The notes: generated by a model not told the origin, from the letters alone. Counted from the stretch's first letter, positions 45,687-55,310 are shown. The stretch: DNA of 64,000 nucleotides from an uncultured Desulfovibrio sp. (GCF_902477725.1 NZ_CABSIF010000014.1:27491-91490); one strand, 5' to 3'. Made by a program: numbers and translations.

Positions 45687-46283
45687 TTAAACCTGTTTGA
45701 GGCGTTGGGCCAGAAAGGCTGCCACGGCGTCATACGTTTCGGCGTCCGGCATGTGCAGGCGCAGCATGTGCCAGAATGAGCGCCGCAGAATAATCACGCG
45801 CATGGACGGAATTTCCTGAAAACGGTCAACGTTGTGCCAGGGCAGCAGCTTGCTCTTGGTGCGCACGCGAGTAACCGCGCCAGTAACAGGAAAAGGCTTG
45901 CAGCGCAGCGAAACGCCGCGTTTGCCTTCGTCATGCCCCCGGCTGCCTTCGTGATAAATGCCAGCAGCATCCATGCGGTAAACAGCATAGTAGCGGTTGC
46001 CGAAGAATACAAAGGACAGCAGGACAAAGCCAAGCATGATGCCAACCAGCAGCATGCCGCCGATGTTAAAGGCGGCGGCCACCTCATGCATGGTGATGAA
46101 GCCGTCAGAGAGCCACGCGCCGGAGCACAGGCTGAAAATGGCAATAAATGCGCCAAAACAGGCAAACTGAAAGAGTTCTGTCAGCAGAAAGGGGTTGGTT
46201 GCCATGGGGACAACGCTCTCCCATCGCAATGTGCCGGTTGCATCCCTTTGCGTCAGCACGGAACTGAGGCCTTGCGTACTCAC
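45687..46283 (-). CDS. Two-helix membrane protein of unknown function
   Basis: 198 residues from a GTG at 46283 with AGGAGA seven bases upstream. Two hydrophobic segments (about residues 38-60 and 77-101) are followed by a soluble tail of about 95 residues (YAVYRMDAAGIYHEG ... LPWHNVDRFQEIP), reminiscent of PH-like domains of small membrane proteins. Whether it belongs to the catabolic locus is unclear: it is on the transporter strand, beyond a strong hairpin. Confidence 0.65.
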   Translation of the reverse strand: MSTQGLSSVLTQRDATGTLRWESVVPMATNPFLLTELFQFACFGAFIAIFSLCSGAWLSDGFITMHEVAAAFNIGGMLLVGIMLGFVLLSFVFFGNRYYAVYRMDAAGIYHEGSRGHDEGKRGVSLRCKPFPVTGAVTRVRTKSKLLPWHNVDRFQEIPSMRVIILRRSFWHMLRLHMPDAETYDAVAAFLAQRLKQV

Positions 46284-46336
46284 TGGGCATTCTCCTGCAC
46301 GTATGGCGTATTCATTATGGGACTGTACAGACAAGG

Positions 46337-46385
46337 CATTGCCCGCGCAACAGGCTGGATGCTGCGCGGGCAATGCGGGCAGGCC
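46337..46385 (-). terminator. Strong hairpin after the transporter operon
   Basis: CATTGCCCGCGCA and TGCGCGGGCAATG form an exact 13-bp stem (23-base loop), 41 bases past the oppF-like stop. There is no long T tract. Confidence 0.6.
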
Positions 46386-46425
46386 ATGGTCTCTGCCGGC
46401 GGAGTTAATGGACCGCAGAGTTCGT

Positions 46426-47391
46426 TTACCGGCTGATTGGGCCGGGATGATGGCATGCCAGAAAATGCCCGGGGCTGTATTCTTTCAGTTCCGGCTCTTC
46501 TGTCTTGCAGTGATCCTGCCGGGAAGGGCAGCGTCCGTAAAAGCGGCAGCCCGCGGGCGGATTGATGGGGCTAGGTACATCGCCTTCAAGAATGATGCGG
46601 CCCTTACGCGAAATATTCACCTTGGGAATGGGGATGGCCGACAGCAAGGCCTGCGTATACGGGTGCTGCGGGTTGGAAAACATTTCAATCCTGTCTGCGA
46701 GTTCAATGATCTTGCCAAGATACATGACGGCAATACGGTTTGAAATGTGGCGCACAACGCTGAGGTCGTGGGTGATGAAAAGGTAGGTGTACTGGTACTC
46801 TTCTTTGAGATCCTGCATCAAGTTCAGAATCTGCGCCTGAATGCAGACATCCAGCGCGGAAACCGGCTCGTCCATGACGATAAATTCCGGATTAAGCGCA
46901 AGAGCGCGGGCCATGCCGATACGCTGGCGGCGGCCGCCGTCCAGCTCGTGGGGAAATGATGTGGCAAGGCGCTGGGCAAGGCCCACCGTATCCATGAGTT
47001 TTTTTACATGGGCCGCGGTTTCACGCTCGCTGGAATACACCTTGTGAATCCGCAGGGGTTCAGAAATAAGCTGCTCGATCGAAAGGCGAGGGTTCAGTGA
47101 AGAATAGGGATCCTGAAACACCATCTGGGCACGGCGGCGAAAGCCGCGCAGGCCCTTTTTGTCAAAGGTCGTGATGTCTTCGCCGTTGAAAAGCACCTGG
47201 CCTTCCGTGGCTTCAAGCAGGCGAATGATCACACGCCCGAGCGTGGATTTGCCGCAACCGGATTCGCCCACAAGGCCGAGGGTTTCGCCCTTGGCGATTG
47301 TAAGGTTTACATCATCAACGGCGTGCAGAAAGCCCTTGGCCGTCTTGAAGTATTTTTTCAGGTTTCGCGTTTCCAAAAACATCTGGCTCAT
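46426..47391 (-). CDS. Opp/Dpp-type ABC transporter ATPase (F subunit)
   Basis: 321 residues. Walker A GESGCGKST, the degenerate signature region LDGGRRQRIGMARAL (LSGGQ replaced by LDGGR), Walker B EFIVMDEPVSALD and the oligopeptide C-terminal Cys cluster (GCRFYGRCPSRQDHC). It overlaps the D subunit by 4 bases. Last gene of the minus-strand operon that starts with the DapA-like gene. Confidence 0.9.
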   Translation of the reverse strand: MSQMFLETRNLKKYFKTAKGFLHAVDDVNLTIAKGETLGLVGESGCGKSTLGRVIIRLLEATEGQVLFNGEDITTFDKKGLRGFRRRAQMVFQDPYSSLNPRLSIEQLISEPLRIHKVYSSERETAAHVKKLMDTVGLAQRLATSFPHELDGGRRQRIGMARALALNPEFIVMDEPVSALDVCIQAQILNLMQDLKEEYQYTYLFITHDLSVVRHISNRIAVMYLGKIIELADRIEMFSNPQHPYTQALLSAIPIPKVNISRKGRIILEGDVPSPINPPAGCRFYGRCPSRQDHCKTEEPELKEYSPGHFLACHHPGPISR

Positions 47392-48404
47392 GGCTGCACC
47401 GCCTCTGTCCCTGCATCGTCCTGAATAATTTTGCTGCCAGCCTTGAAGCAGGCCACAAAATGCCCTGGCGTGAATTCGCGCATTTCTGGGCTTTGCGCAC
47501 GGCAGGCGTCATCCGCAAGACAGCATCTGGGGGCAAAGCAGCATCCCTCGGGAAGATTCGTGGGATCCGGGGGCAGGCCGGGGATGGTATGCAGGCGCTT
47601 CATTTCCTTGGTCAGGTCGGGAATGGAACTGAACAGGCCCTGCGTATACGGGTGCAGCGGGCAGTCGTACAGTGCCGCCGCATCGGCCTTTTCCACAATG
47701 CGCCCCGCGTACATGATGGCAACGCTGTCGCAGATTTCGGCTACAACGCCGATGTCGTGGCTGATAAGAATCATGGCGGATTCAAACTTCTGCTTGAGGT
47801 CGCGCATGAGTTCCAGCACCTGGGCCTGGATGGTTACGTCAAGGGCTGTTGTGGGTTCATCGGCAATGAGCAGGGCAGGGTTGCAGGCCAGCGCAATGGC
47901 AATGACCACGCGCTGCTTCATGCCGCCGCTGAACTGGTGCGGATAATCCGGGCCGCGTTCTGGGCGGATGCCCACCAGCGCAAGCATTTCCCTGGCGCGC
48001 TCAATGGCCTCTTTTTCCGAAACATCCTGGTGCAGCAGCACCATTTCGGCAATCTGATCCTGCACGGTCATGACAGGATTGAGCGAAGTCATGGGATCTT
48101 GAAAAATCATGGCAATTTTGCCGCCCCTGACGTGCCTTTTTTCTTCTTCCGACATGGCAAGAATGTTGTTGCCTTCAAAAAGAATTTCACCATCGGTTAT
48201 TTCGCCTGGCGGCATGTCGATAAGCTGCATTACGGCCAGCGCGCTGGTGGTTTTTCCCGCGCCGGTTTCTCCCACAAGGCCCAGGGCTTCGCCCTTTGTC
48301 AGCGAAAGGTTCAGGCCTTCCACGGCCTTGACCAGCCCTGTATCTGTATGGAAGCGAACCCGCAGGTTTCTGATATCCAAGAGTGGTTCGTGCTGTGTTT
48401 TCAT
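47388..48404 (-). CDS. Opp/Dpp-type ABC transporter ATPase (D subunit)
   Basis: 338 residues. Walker A GETGAGKTT, signature FSGGMKQRV, Walker B LLIADEPTTALD, and the C-terminal cluster GCCFAPRCCLADDAC. It pairs with the F subunit to drive the permeases. Confidence 0.92.
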   Translation of the reverse strand: MKTQHEPLLDIRNLRVRFHTDTGLVKAVEGLNLSLTKGEALGLVGETGAGKTTSALAVMQLIDMPPGEITDGEILFEGNNILAMSEEEKRHVRGGKIAMIFQDPMTSLNPVMTVQDQIAEMVLLHQDVSEKEAIERAREMLALVGIRPERGPDYPHQFSGGMKQRVVIAIALACNPALLIADEPTTALDVTIQAQVLELMRDLKQKFESAMILISHDIGVVAEICDSVAIMYAGRIVEKADAAALYDCPLHPYTQGLFSSIPDLTKEMKRLHTIPGLPPDPTNLPEGCCFAPRCCLADDACRAQSPEMREFTPGHFVACFKAGSKIIQDDAGTEAVQP

Positions 48405-48468
48405 GAAAATCCTTTTCCGCGTGAAACCCTACAGTGTCAGACAGCCGCAATTGCCGAGGGGTGAGCCG

Positions 48469-49326
48469 TCAGCGCTTCATCTTCGGGTCCATGGCGTCGC
48501 GCAGGCCGTCGCCAAGGAAGTTGAGCGCCAGAATGGTGATCATGATGGCCAGACCGGGCGAAATGGTCATGTAGGCGTAGTCGCGCACATAGCCACGCGC
48601 GGCGGAGAGCATGCCGCCCCATTCGGGCGTGGGCGGCTGAATGCCCAGGCCCAGAAAGCTCAGCGCGGCAGCGGCCAATATGGCCCCGGCAACGCGCAGG
48701 GTGGCCTGAACGATAATGGGGGCGCTGCAATTGGGCAGGATATGCCGGGCGATGATCCATGCGTCGGAAGCGCCCATGCAATGTGCCGCCTCAATAAATT
48801 CCTGCCCCACGATGGAAAGTACCGCCCCGCGCACCACACGGGCAAAACTGGGGATGTTGGCAATGCCCACGGCTATGGTCAGGTTCAGGAGGCCAGGTCC
48901 AAGCGCCGCGGCAATGGTCACGGCCAGCAGAATCTGCGGAATGGACAGCAGGATGTCCATAAAGCGCATGATGATGTCGTCCACCTTGCCGCCGTAGTAG
49001 CCTGCAATGGCCCCAAGCACGCCGCCCACGCACATGGAGAGCCACACGGCAAACAGACCCACCTGAAGGGAAATGCGCGCGCCGTATATCAGGCGGCTGA
49101 GTATGTCGCGGCCAAAGTCGTCCGTGCCCAGCCAGTATTTGGCGCAGGGCGGTTCAAAGGCATCAGAGAGGTTTTGCGCCGCGTAGTCATAGGGGGCGAT
49201 CCAGGGGGCGAATGCGGCCACAATGACAAGCAGCAGCATGATAACAAGCCCGAAAACGGCCAGCCGGTTGCGGCACAGCCGCACAAGCGTGAGGTACAGA
49301 TTGCTGTTTTTGCGGATCAGAGCCAT
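48469..49326 (-). CDS. Opp/Dpp-type ABC transporter permease (C subunit)
   Basis: 285 residues. N-terminal extension typical of DppC (NRLAVFGLVIMLLLVIVAAFAP), GTDDFGRDILSRLIYGARISL, six membrane segments, and the EAA loop EFIEAAHCMGASDAWIIARHILPN. Confidence 0.92.
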   Translation of the reverse strand: MALIRKNSNLYLTLVRLCRNRLAVFGLVIMLLLVIVAAFAPWIAPYDYAAQNLSDAFEPPCAKYWLGTDDFGRDILSRLIYGARISLQVGLFAVWLSMCVGGVLGAIAGYYGGKVDDIIMRFMDILLSIPQILLAVTIAAALGPGLLNLTIAVGIANIPSFARVVRGAVLSIVGQEFIEAAHCMGASDAWIIARHILPNCSAPIIVQATLRVAGAILAAAALSFLGLGIQPPTPEWGGMLSAARGYVRDYAYMTISPGLAIMITILALNFLGDGLRDAMDPKMKR

Positions 49327-49380
49327 GGGCGTTCCTTGTGATTGATCTGTCGTTGAAAATGAACATCCGCCCGGCGTGCG

Positions 49381-50310
49381 TCAGCGGTATCGCGTGCGCA
49401 GGCGCGGATCAACCCATGCGTAAAGCATATCAACCAGCAGGTTGATGAATACGTATGAAATGGCAATGTAGACCACAGCGCCCTGCACAATGGGGTAGTC
49501 GCGCGCCTTGATGGCATCCACCGCCAGACGCCCCACACCCGGAATGGAAAACACCGATTCCGTGAGGATGGAACCGCCCAGCAAAAAGCCGAACTGAATG
49601 CCCACAATAGTAATAATGGGGATAAGGGCGTTTTTCAGCGCATGCCGCAGAATAACAATGCTTTCTTTCTGTCCCTTGGCGCGGGCTGTGCGCACGTAAT
49701 CCGAATGGATGACCTCAAGCATGCTTGAACGCGTCATGCGTGTGATGATGGCCATGGAATTGGCCGCAAGCGTAATCCACGGGAGTATTTTTTCACTGAA
49801 CGTGGTGAAACCGGATGAAGGCAGCCATCGTAACCGTACAGAAAACCAGAGTATGAGCAGAATGCCAAGGTAGAAGAGCGGTACGGAAATGCCCAGCATG
49901 GCAAAAATCATGCAGACGTTATCAAAAATGGAATATTGTTTTATGGCGCAGATGATGCCAAAGCCAAGGCCAAGGGCCGTGGCGATGATGATGGCGCCGA
50001 TGGAAAGGTCGATGGTGATGGGAAAGGCATTGTTCAGTTCGCCGGTCACAGGGCGGCGGGTCATGTATGACCTGCCCATGTCCTGATGAACCACGGCATT
50101 GTACACAAAGAGGCCGTACCGGGTGATGAAGGGGCGATCAAGACCGTATTCGTGCCGCCATTCCATGAGGGCTTCTTCTGTGGCGTCTTCGCCCAGCGCC
50201 AGCCGTGCCGGGTCGCCTGGGGTGATGTAGAGCAGCGAAAAGATGATGAACGTAACGCCCAGCCCCACAGGAATGATGGCCAGCAGTCTTTTGCACAGAT
50301 ATCTTATCAT
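49381..50310 (-). CDS. Opp/Dpp-type ABC transporter permease (B subunit)
   Basis: 309 residues. DppB-type start (RYLCKRLLAIIPVGLGVTFIIF, then TPGDPARLALGEDA), six membrane segments, the EAA loop DYVRTARAKGQKESIVILRHALKN and the FSIPGVGRLAVDAI block. Confidence 0.92.
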   Translation of the reverse strand: MIRYLCKRLLAIIPVGLGVTFIIFSLLYITPGDPARLALGEDATEEALMEWRHEYGLDRPFITRYGLFVYNAVVHQDMGRSYMTRRPVTGELNNAFPITIDLSIGAIIIATALGLGFGIICAIKQYSIFDNVCMIFAMLGISVPLFYLGILLILWFSVRLRWLPSSGFTTFSEKILPWITLAANSMAIITRMTRSSMLEVIHSDYVRTARAKGQKESIVILRHALKNALIPIITIVGIQFGFLLGGSILTESVFSIPGVGRLAVDAIKARDYPIVQGAVVYIAISYVFINLLVDMLYAWVDPRLRTRYR

Positions 50311-50323
50311 GATCGATCCTCCT

Positions 50324-50350
50324 CCCCTCCGCCTGCAAGAGGCGGAGGGG
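50324..50350 (-). promoter_or_regulatory. Intercistronic hairpin between A and B transporter genes
   Basis: CCCCTCCGCCT and AGGCGGAGGGG form an exact 11-bp stem with a 5-base loop just after the binding-protein gene. Such hairpins commonly protect the 3' end of the binding-protein message and lower downstream expression. Confidence 0.6.
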
Positions 50351-50364
50351 ACACGGGGAATGCA

Positions 50365-51885
50365 TTATTCAAAATAGGCTTTGCCCAGGTAGTTCAGGAT
50401 GCTCGGCGAATGGTCAATACCTTTAAGTCCCTTGGTCTGCGCGTAAAGGTTCAGCGGCTGCACCATGGAAATCCAGGGCAGTTCCTCGTTGATGCGGTCC
50501 CAGGCCTTCTGGTAGACGGCGGCGCGTTCCGGGCCGTCAGGCAGGGAAGCACCCGCGTCAAGGGAGGCGTCAACAACGGCGTCCTTGAAATAGTGGCGGT
50601 TGGTCTGCCCGATGGCAGAGGAGTGGAACGGAGGCGTCATGAGGAAAAAAGGATCCATGGCGGGCGCGCCGCCCCACCAGTTGTTCAGGAAGGGCTCATG
50701 GCCCTGCTTGCGGATAACATCGAGGAAGGTGCCCCATTCAAACACTTCAATGGACATATCAATGCCGACTTCCTTGAAGTTGGCCTGAAGAATGGTGGCG
50801 ATATTCGTGTAGTCCGTGCGGTCGGAAATAAGCAGTTTGCCCTTGAAGCCATTGGGGAAACCGGCTTCCTTCAGTAATTCCTTGGCCTTGGCGGGATCTT
50901 TTTTGATGGGGGCGGTTTCGTTGTATTTGTTGTACTTGATGGCGCTGGTGACGGGGCCGCGCGCAGGTTCCGCATTGCCGCGGAACACGATCTTGACGAT
51001 GCCCGCGCGGTCAACGGCCAGATTCATGGCCTGACGAACCTTGAGGTTGTCGTAAGGGGGATGGGTGACATCAAGGCCGATGTAGTACAGGCGGCAGGAA
51101 GGAACGGAAACAACCTCAAGCTTGGCGTTGTCCTTGATGCGGCTGATGTCGTTGGGCGCGGGGTCCATGATCATATCCACTGCGCCGCTTTCCAGCTCGA
51201 TGGTGCGGCTCGAAGCTTCAACGATGGTGCGGTACACAAGGTTCTTGAGCTTTGCTTTTTCACCATGATAGGCGTCAAAGCGTTCAAGCTGAACCCGGTC
51301 GCCGATAACCCAGTTTTTGAAAGCAAAGCGGCCTGTACCCACGGGGTTTTGCCCGTAGTCCTTGCCTGCGCTTTCCACAGCCTTTTTGTTCATGATGGAA
51401 GCCCAGGGATGGCAGAGCGACACAACAAAGGTATCGCCCATGGGCTGGGAAGCCTTCATGATAACTGTGTTGTCGTCCACTTTTTCCACGTCGGCCACAT
51501 ACATGGACAGAGCTTTGACCGCCACGCCAGCAGGGCTTAAAGCGCGTTTAAAGGTGAACACCACGTCGTCTGCGGTCATGGTTTCACCATTGTGGAATTT
51601 AACACCTTTCTTTAAGTGGAACTTGTAGGAAACCTTGTCCGGCAAGGCCTCCCATTTTTCAGCCAGCATGGGAACAAGGTTGTTGTCCTTGTCCATGGTG
51701 ACCAGCGTTTCATAAATCTGCATGTCGATGTTTTGCGAGCCAGCGTCTGATGTGGCCTGCGGATCAAGGGTCTTGGGGGTCTGGGTTACGCCCACGGTGA
51801 GGGTGTCGCCCTTGGCGAAAGCCTGACCAAATCCAAGGAGGAGACAAATGACGCTAATTCCTAACACTTTCATGTAGTTATGCAT
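50365..51885 (-). CDS. Periplasmic solute-binding protein of the Opp/Dpp type (SBP_bac_5)
   Basis: 506 residues. Signal peptide (MKVLGISVICLLLGFGQAFA), then family landmarks LTVGVTQTPKTLDPQ, KFHNGETMTADDVVFTFKRAL, NPVGTGRFAFKNW and AVDRAGIV. Family members bind peptides, but also nickel chelates, glutathione and acid-sugar compounds. The surrounding enzymes suggest a hydroxylated carboxylate rather than a peptide (inference). AGGAGA lies before the ATG. Confidence 0.92.
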   Translation of the reverse strand: MHNYMKVLGISVICLLLGFGQAFAKGDTLTVGVTQTPKTLDPQATSDAGSQNIDMQIYETLVTMDKDNNLVPMLAEKWEALPDKVSYKFHLKKGVKFHNGETMTADDVVFTFKRALSPAGVAVKALSMYVADVEKVDDNTVIMKASQPMGDTFVVSLCHPWASIMNKKAVESAGKDYGQNPVGTGRFAFKNWVIGDRVQLERFDAYHGEKAKLKNLVYRTIVEASSRTIELESGAVDMIMDPAPNDISRIKDNAKLEVVSVPSCRLYYIGLDVTHPPYDNLKVRQAMNLAVDRAGIVKIVFRGNAEPARGPVTSAIKYNKYNETAPIKKDPAKAKELLKEAGFPNGFKGKLLISDRTDYTNIATILQANFKEVGIDMSIEVFEWGTFLDVIRKQGHEPFLNNWWGGAPAMDPFFLMTPPFHSSAIGQTNRHYFKDAVVDASLDAGASLPDGPERAAVYQKAWDRINEELPWISMVQPLNLYAQTKGLKGIDHSPSILNYLGKAYFE

Positions 51886-51932
51886 ACGTTCTCCTGAATG
51901 AAGACAAAGGGGGAAGAAAAAACCTCAACAAA

Positions 51933-53270
51933 CTACTGCGCGTGGCCTGATTGCGGCTTTTGGGGCCACTGATCCAGCAAGGTTCCCTGCGCGTCAAAGC
52001 GCATGGGGGCCGGTTCCGTAAGAATGTTTATACCCGGCCTGTTTTGCAGCTCGGGCAGCATGGCCTCTGAAACATAGAGATATTCCAGATGCAGCGTATT
52101 GGGGATGCGGATGATCTTGAGCGCATCCGGGTGGTGCGATTCGCACGTTTTCACCGCAGCTTGAATGGCGCTTTTGTCGTCCGGCATGGCAAGGGGCAGG
52201 GATGCCGCAATAAGCACCCCGGATGTGAGGGAGTTGGTATACACGGCCTCACGGCTGAAGCGGTTGAAGAGGCGGTCGGTGATAACATCCGCCCGCGCAA
52301 CGCCTGTTGCGTTGCCTTCGCTTTTGTCCGTCACATCCAGAACCACAATGCGCGAAACGTCCGGGCCGCCGCTGATAGCCTTGGTTGACGGACGGCCTGT
52401 AATGTTGGGATCCATGCCGCTGCCCGAAAATTCCTTGCCCACGTAGTCCACAATCAGCACATCAAGAGGGCCGGAAGCAAGGGGCGCATCCTGAGGACCG
52501 AGCGGAAGCCGGGGCATGTTGCGCATGGCCTCGGCAAGGTATTCGCGTTCTTTTTCGACCATGCCTTCGCAGGGCAGAACCACAACCTTTGAAAGGCGGT
52601 CATATGCGTTTTCAAGAACGCCAATACCGAACAGAACCTTGCAGGTAGCCAACTTTACGCGCGCCATTTCAACAATAAAACGGCCCATGTAGCAGAAGCC
52701 CCAGGCGTGGCAGTTGTCCGCGCCAGATTGTTTGCCAAGGCCAATGGCGAGCATTTTTATCAGGCCGCTTTCGTTGGGAGCGCGAAAGGCGCTGTGCGGC
52801 TTGATGCGGTTAAACAGCACTATGCCGTCGGCTTCGTAAGCCAGTTTGTCTATGCGTACGGACATGCCGTTTTCAAGCACGCCCACTTCCACGGTTTCCA
52901 TGCTGGAGCAAATAGGGCAGCCTGCGGTTTCTTCTGTCACGCCAAGGTGGCGCAACACGGCAATCTGGCCTTCTGCCGTGGCCCCGCCATGGCTTCCCAT
53001 GGCGGGGACAATAAACGGTTGAACGCCCCTCTCGTGCAATTCGTCCACAATGGCCCGCACCAGTTGTGGCAGGCTGGCAATGCCACGGCTGCCAACCGTG
53101 AGCGCCACGCGCATGCCTTTTTTCAGGCCGGAAAGATGGGGCGACGCAGCCAGCGCTTCGTGCACGGCATGGGCAGGATCGTCCACGTCAACAGCGCTGA
53201 ACGTCTGACGAGCAAGAGCCATGCGCGGGATTTCCACATGTTCAACGAGCTTGGCATACTTGGGGCGCAT
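51933..53270 (-). CDS. LarA-like (DUF2088) nickel-pincer-family protein
   Basis: 445 residues of the lactate racemase LarA superfamily. LarA homologues epimerise 2-hydroxy acids with a nickel-pincer cofactor bound to Lys and coordinated by His. Matching residues are seen in AMGSHGGATAEG (His), NRIKPHSAFR (His), IGLGKQSGADNCHAWG (Lys and His). The LarA DHRT signature is not obvious, so it is not a plain lactate racemase. larB, larC and larE are absent from the window. It sits between the hydroxyacid dehydrogenase and the transporter, suggesting epimerisation of the imported acid. Confidence 0.82.
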   Translation of the reverse strand: MRPKYAKLVEHVEIPRMALARQTFSAVDVDDPAHAVHEALAASPHLSGLKKGMRVALTVGSRGIASLPQLVRAIVDELHERGVQPFIVPAMGSHGGATAEGQIAVLRHLGVTEETAGCPICSSMETVEVGVLENGMSVRIDKLAYEADGIVLFNRIKPHSAFRAPNESGLIKMLAIGLGKQSGADNCHAWGFCYMGRFIVEMARVKLATCKVLFGIGVLENAYDRLSKVVVLPCEGMVEKEREYLAEAMRNMPRLPLGPQDAPLASGPLDVLIVDYVGKEFSGSGMDPNITGRPSTKAISGGPDVSRIVVLDVTDKSEGNATGVARADVITDRLFNRFSREAVYTNSLTSGVLIAASLPLAMPDDKSAIQAAVKTCESHHPDALKIIRIPNTLHLEYLYVSEAMLPELQNRPGINILTEPAPMRFDAQGTLLDQWPQKPQSGHAQ

Positions 53271-53282
53271 AGGTTTTCCTGA

Positions 53283-54248
53283 TTATGCAAATACTTCCGG
53301 GTTCAGCACTCTGGAGGGGTGTTCCCCTGCCAGAAGGGACGCAATGTCCGTAACGTTCATCATGCCCACACGGGCCACGGATTCTTTGGTGTCCGCACCG
53401 GAGTGGGGGGTGAACACAACCCTGTCGCTTTTGAAAATGGGGTGTGATCTGTCCGGCGGCTCGCTGGTGTAGGCGTCAATGACCGCACCGGCAATTTTTC
53501 CATTTTCAATGGCTGCGGCCAGCGCGTCCATGTCCAGAATCTCGCCGCGCGCATAGTTCATGACGCAGGCGCTTTGTTTCATCATCGCTATCTGCTGCGC
53601 GCCGATGAGGTGGGCGTTGTCCTTGCCGCCAAACACGTGCAGGGAAATATAGTCCGCCTCGGCCAGCAGGGTGTCCATATCGGTAAGTTCAATGCCGTGT
53701 TCCTGCGCAAAAGCCGTGTCGGGGTAGAGGTCGGAAGCCAGCACTCGCATGCCCAGGGCTCTGGCCTTGCGTGCCAGCACCTTGCCAATGTTGCCAAGCC
53801 CCACCACGCCAAGGGTTTTTTCATCAATTTCTGTGCCCACAATGCGCTGCCAGCCGCCTTCAACCATGGTTCTGTGCATCATGGGGATGCGGCGGGCAAA
53901 ACTGAGCATACCGCCAATGGCAAGCTCTGCCACAGCGTTGGAATTGGCTCCGGGAGCGTTCAGCACGGGAATTTTGCGCGTGGTGGCGGCGGGGATGTCG
54001 ATATTGTCCACGCCGACGCCGTGCTTGAGAATGGCCTTGAGCTTGGGCAATTTGTCCATGAGCTCGGCAGTGGCGGGAATAAGGCCCACCACCAGAAAGT
54101 CCGCGTCTGCTGCAAAATCCAGTACCCCGCCGAGCGGGCGGCTCGTGTCCACGCAGCGGTGCAGCTTCCAGCCTTTTTCTTCAATAAAGGAAGGAACCTT
54201 GCCCACTGTGGCAAAACCGGGAGAAGTCGTGACGATAACAGTGCTCAT
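53283..54248 (-). CDS. D-isomer-specific 2-hydroxyacid dehydrogenase
   Basis: 321 residues. NAD-binding GVVGLGNIGKVLARKARALG, catalytic Arg in NYARGEILD, Glu in TSEPPDRSH and His in VFTPHSGADT. It resembles the phosphoglycerate/hydroxypyruvate dehydrogenase group. It likely interconverts a 2-hydroxy acid with its 2-oxo acid, which the adjacent aldolase could cleave. Gaps of 8 and 12 bases to its neighbours. Confidence 0.9.
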   Translation of the reverse strand: MSTVIVTTSPGFATVGKVPSFIEEKGWKLHRCVDTSRPLGGVLDFAADADFLVVGLIPATAELMDKLPKLKAILKHGVGVDNIDIPAATTRKIPVLNAPGANSNAVAELAIGGMLSFARRIPMMHRTMVEGGWQRIVGTEIDEKTLGVVGLGNIGKVLARKARALGMRVLASDLYPDTAFAQEHGIELTDMDTLLAEADYISLHVFGGKDNAHLIGAQQIAMMKQSACVMNYARGEILDMDALAAAIENGKIAGAVIDAYTSEPPDRSHPIFKSDRVVFTPHSGADTKESVARVGMMNVTDIASLLAGEHPSRVLNPEVFA

Positions 54249-54256
54249 ATGCGCCC

Positions 54257-55156
54257 TTACCCGATGATATTGTGTTTGATAAGCAGGGCTTTGATTTTAG
54301 CGTCCAGCTCAGGCGTAGGAATGAGCGCGGGCTGGCGGCTTGCGCCAACGCTCTTGTCCATAAGGTAGAGCGAGCGCTTGACCATGGCCGGGGCGTAACC
54401 CAGAGCGTAAAGATCGGTGCGGAAAGCGGTGAAGATTTCCTGCTGTGCCACGGAGGCGGCGATGTCGCCCTTTTCGTATTCTTTGCAAATGCCGTTGACC
54501 ACATGGGGCATCACGTTGCCGAGGCCGGAAATGCAGCCCTTGGCGCCTTGGGTGAGGCCGTAGTGGATGAGGGAATCCGGCCCGGTGAACACGTCAAAAT
54601 CATCGCGGCCACGGGCGATGGCGAGGTATTCATCAAGGGTTTTCTGGCTGCCGCCGCTGTCCTTGATGCCGTGAATGTTGGGGTGATCCGCAAGCTTAGC
54701 GGCGGTTTCCGGCTCAATATGGTTCTGCGTTCTCGCAGGGATGTCGTAAAGGTAGGTGGGCTTTTGCATGGCGTCCGCAACGCGCGAGAAATGGCCGAAA
54801 AGACCATCCTGGGTGCAGCCGATGAAGTAGGGCGTGATGATAGCCAGGGCGTCCACGCCCAGAGAGACAAATTCCTTGCCCAGAAGGATGGTTTCGTAGG
54901 TAGAAGGGCAGCCAGCGTTGACAAATACCTTTACCTTGCCCTGCACTTCGTCAAGAACTTCCGCACACAGCTTGATTTTTTCAGGAAAGGTCAGGCTGGT
55001 GAAGTCGCCGTTGGTGCCGTTGACGAGGAGGTTGTTGCCCGCGTCAATCTGCCTGCGCACCTGGCGGCGTACAGCCGCGTAGTCGATTTCTTCCTGTTCG
55101 TTAAAGCACGTTACCATTGCCACAAAGGGGAGAAGTTCTTTCATAACGGCACTCAA
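54257..55156 (-). CDS. DapA/NanA-family aldolase
   Basis: 299 residues of the dihydrodipicolinate synthase superfamily. Schiff-base Lys in HGIKDSGGS, catalytic Tyr in LYDIPARTQ, and GTNGDFTSL in place of the DapA GTTGE. The operon context points to aldol cleavage of a 2-oxo acid rather than lysine synthesis. First gene of the operon, about 155 bases after a sigma-54 promoter. Confidence 0.88.
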   Translation of the reverse strand: MSAVMKELLPFVAMVTCFNEQEEIDYAAVRRQVRRQIDAGNNLLVNGTNGDFTSLTFPEKIKLCAEVLDEVQGKVKVFVNAGCPSTYETILLGKEFVSLGVDALAIITPYFIGCTQDGLFGHFSRVADAMQKPTYLYDIPARTQNHIEPETAAKLADHPNIHGIKDSGGSQKTLDEYLAIARGRDDFDVFTGPDSLIHYGLTQGAKGCISGLGNVMPHVVNGICKEYEKGDIAASVAQQEIFTAFRTDLYALGYAPAMVKRSLYLMDKSVGASRQPALIPTPELDAKIKALLIKHNIIG

Positions 55157-55310
55157 TTGTTTGATAATTCAGGTGAAATTAAGCCCTGTTCCTTGGTGCG
55201 GGGATATTCCCGCGTGTACGTCAAGCCGACGCCGGTCGGCAAAAAGACACGTTCATGAGCGAGTTGATCTGGTATCAATAGCTAAAAATCTCGCAGCATG
55301 TTAGCTTAAA

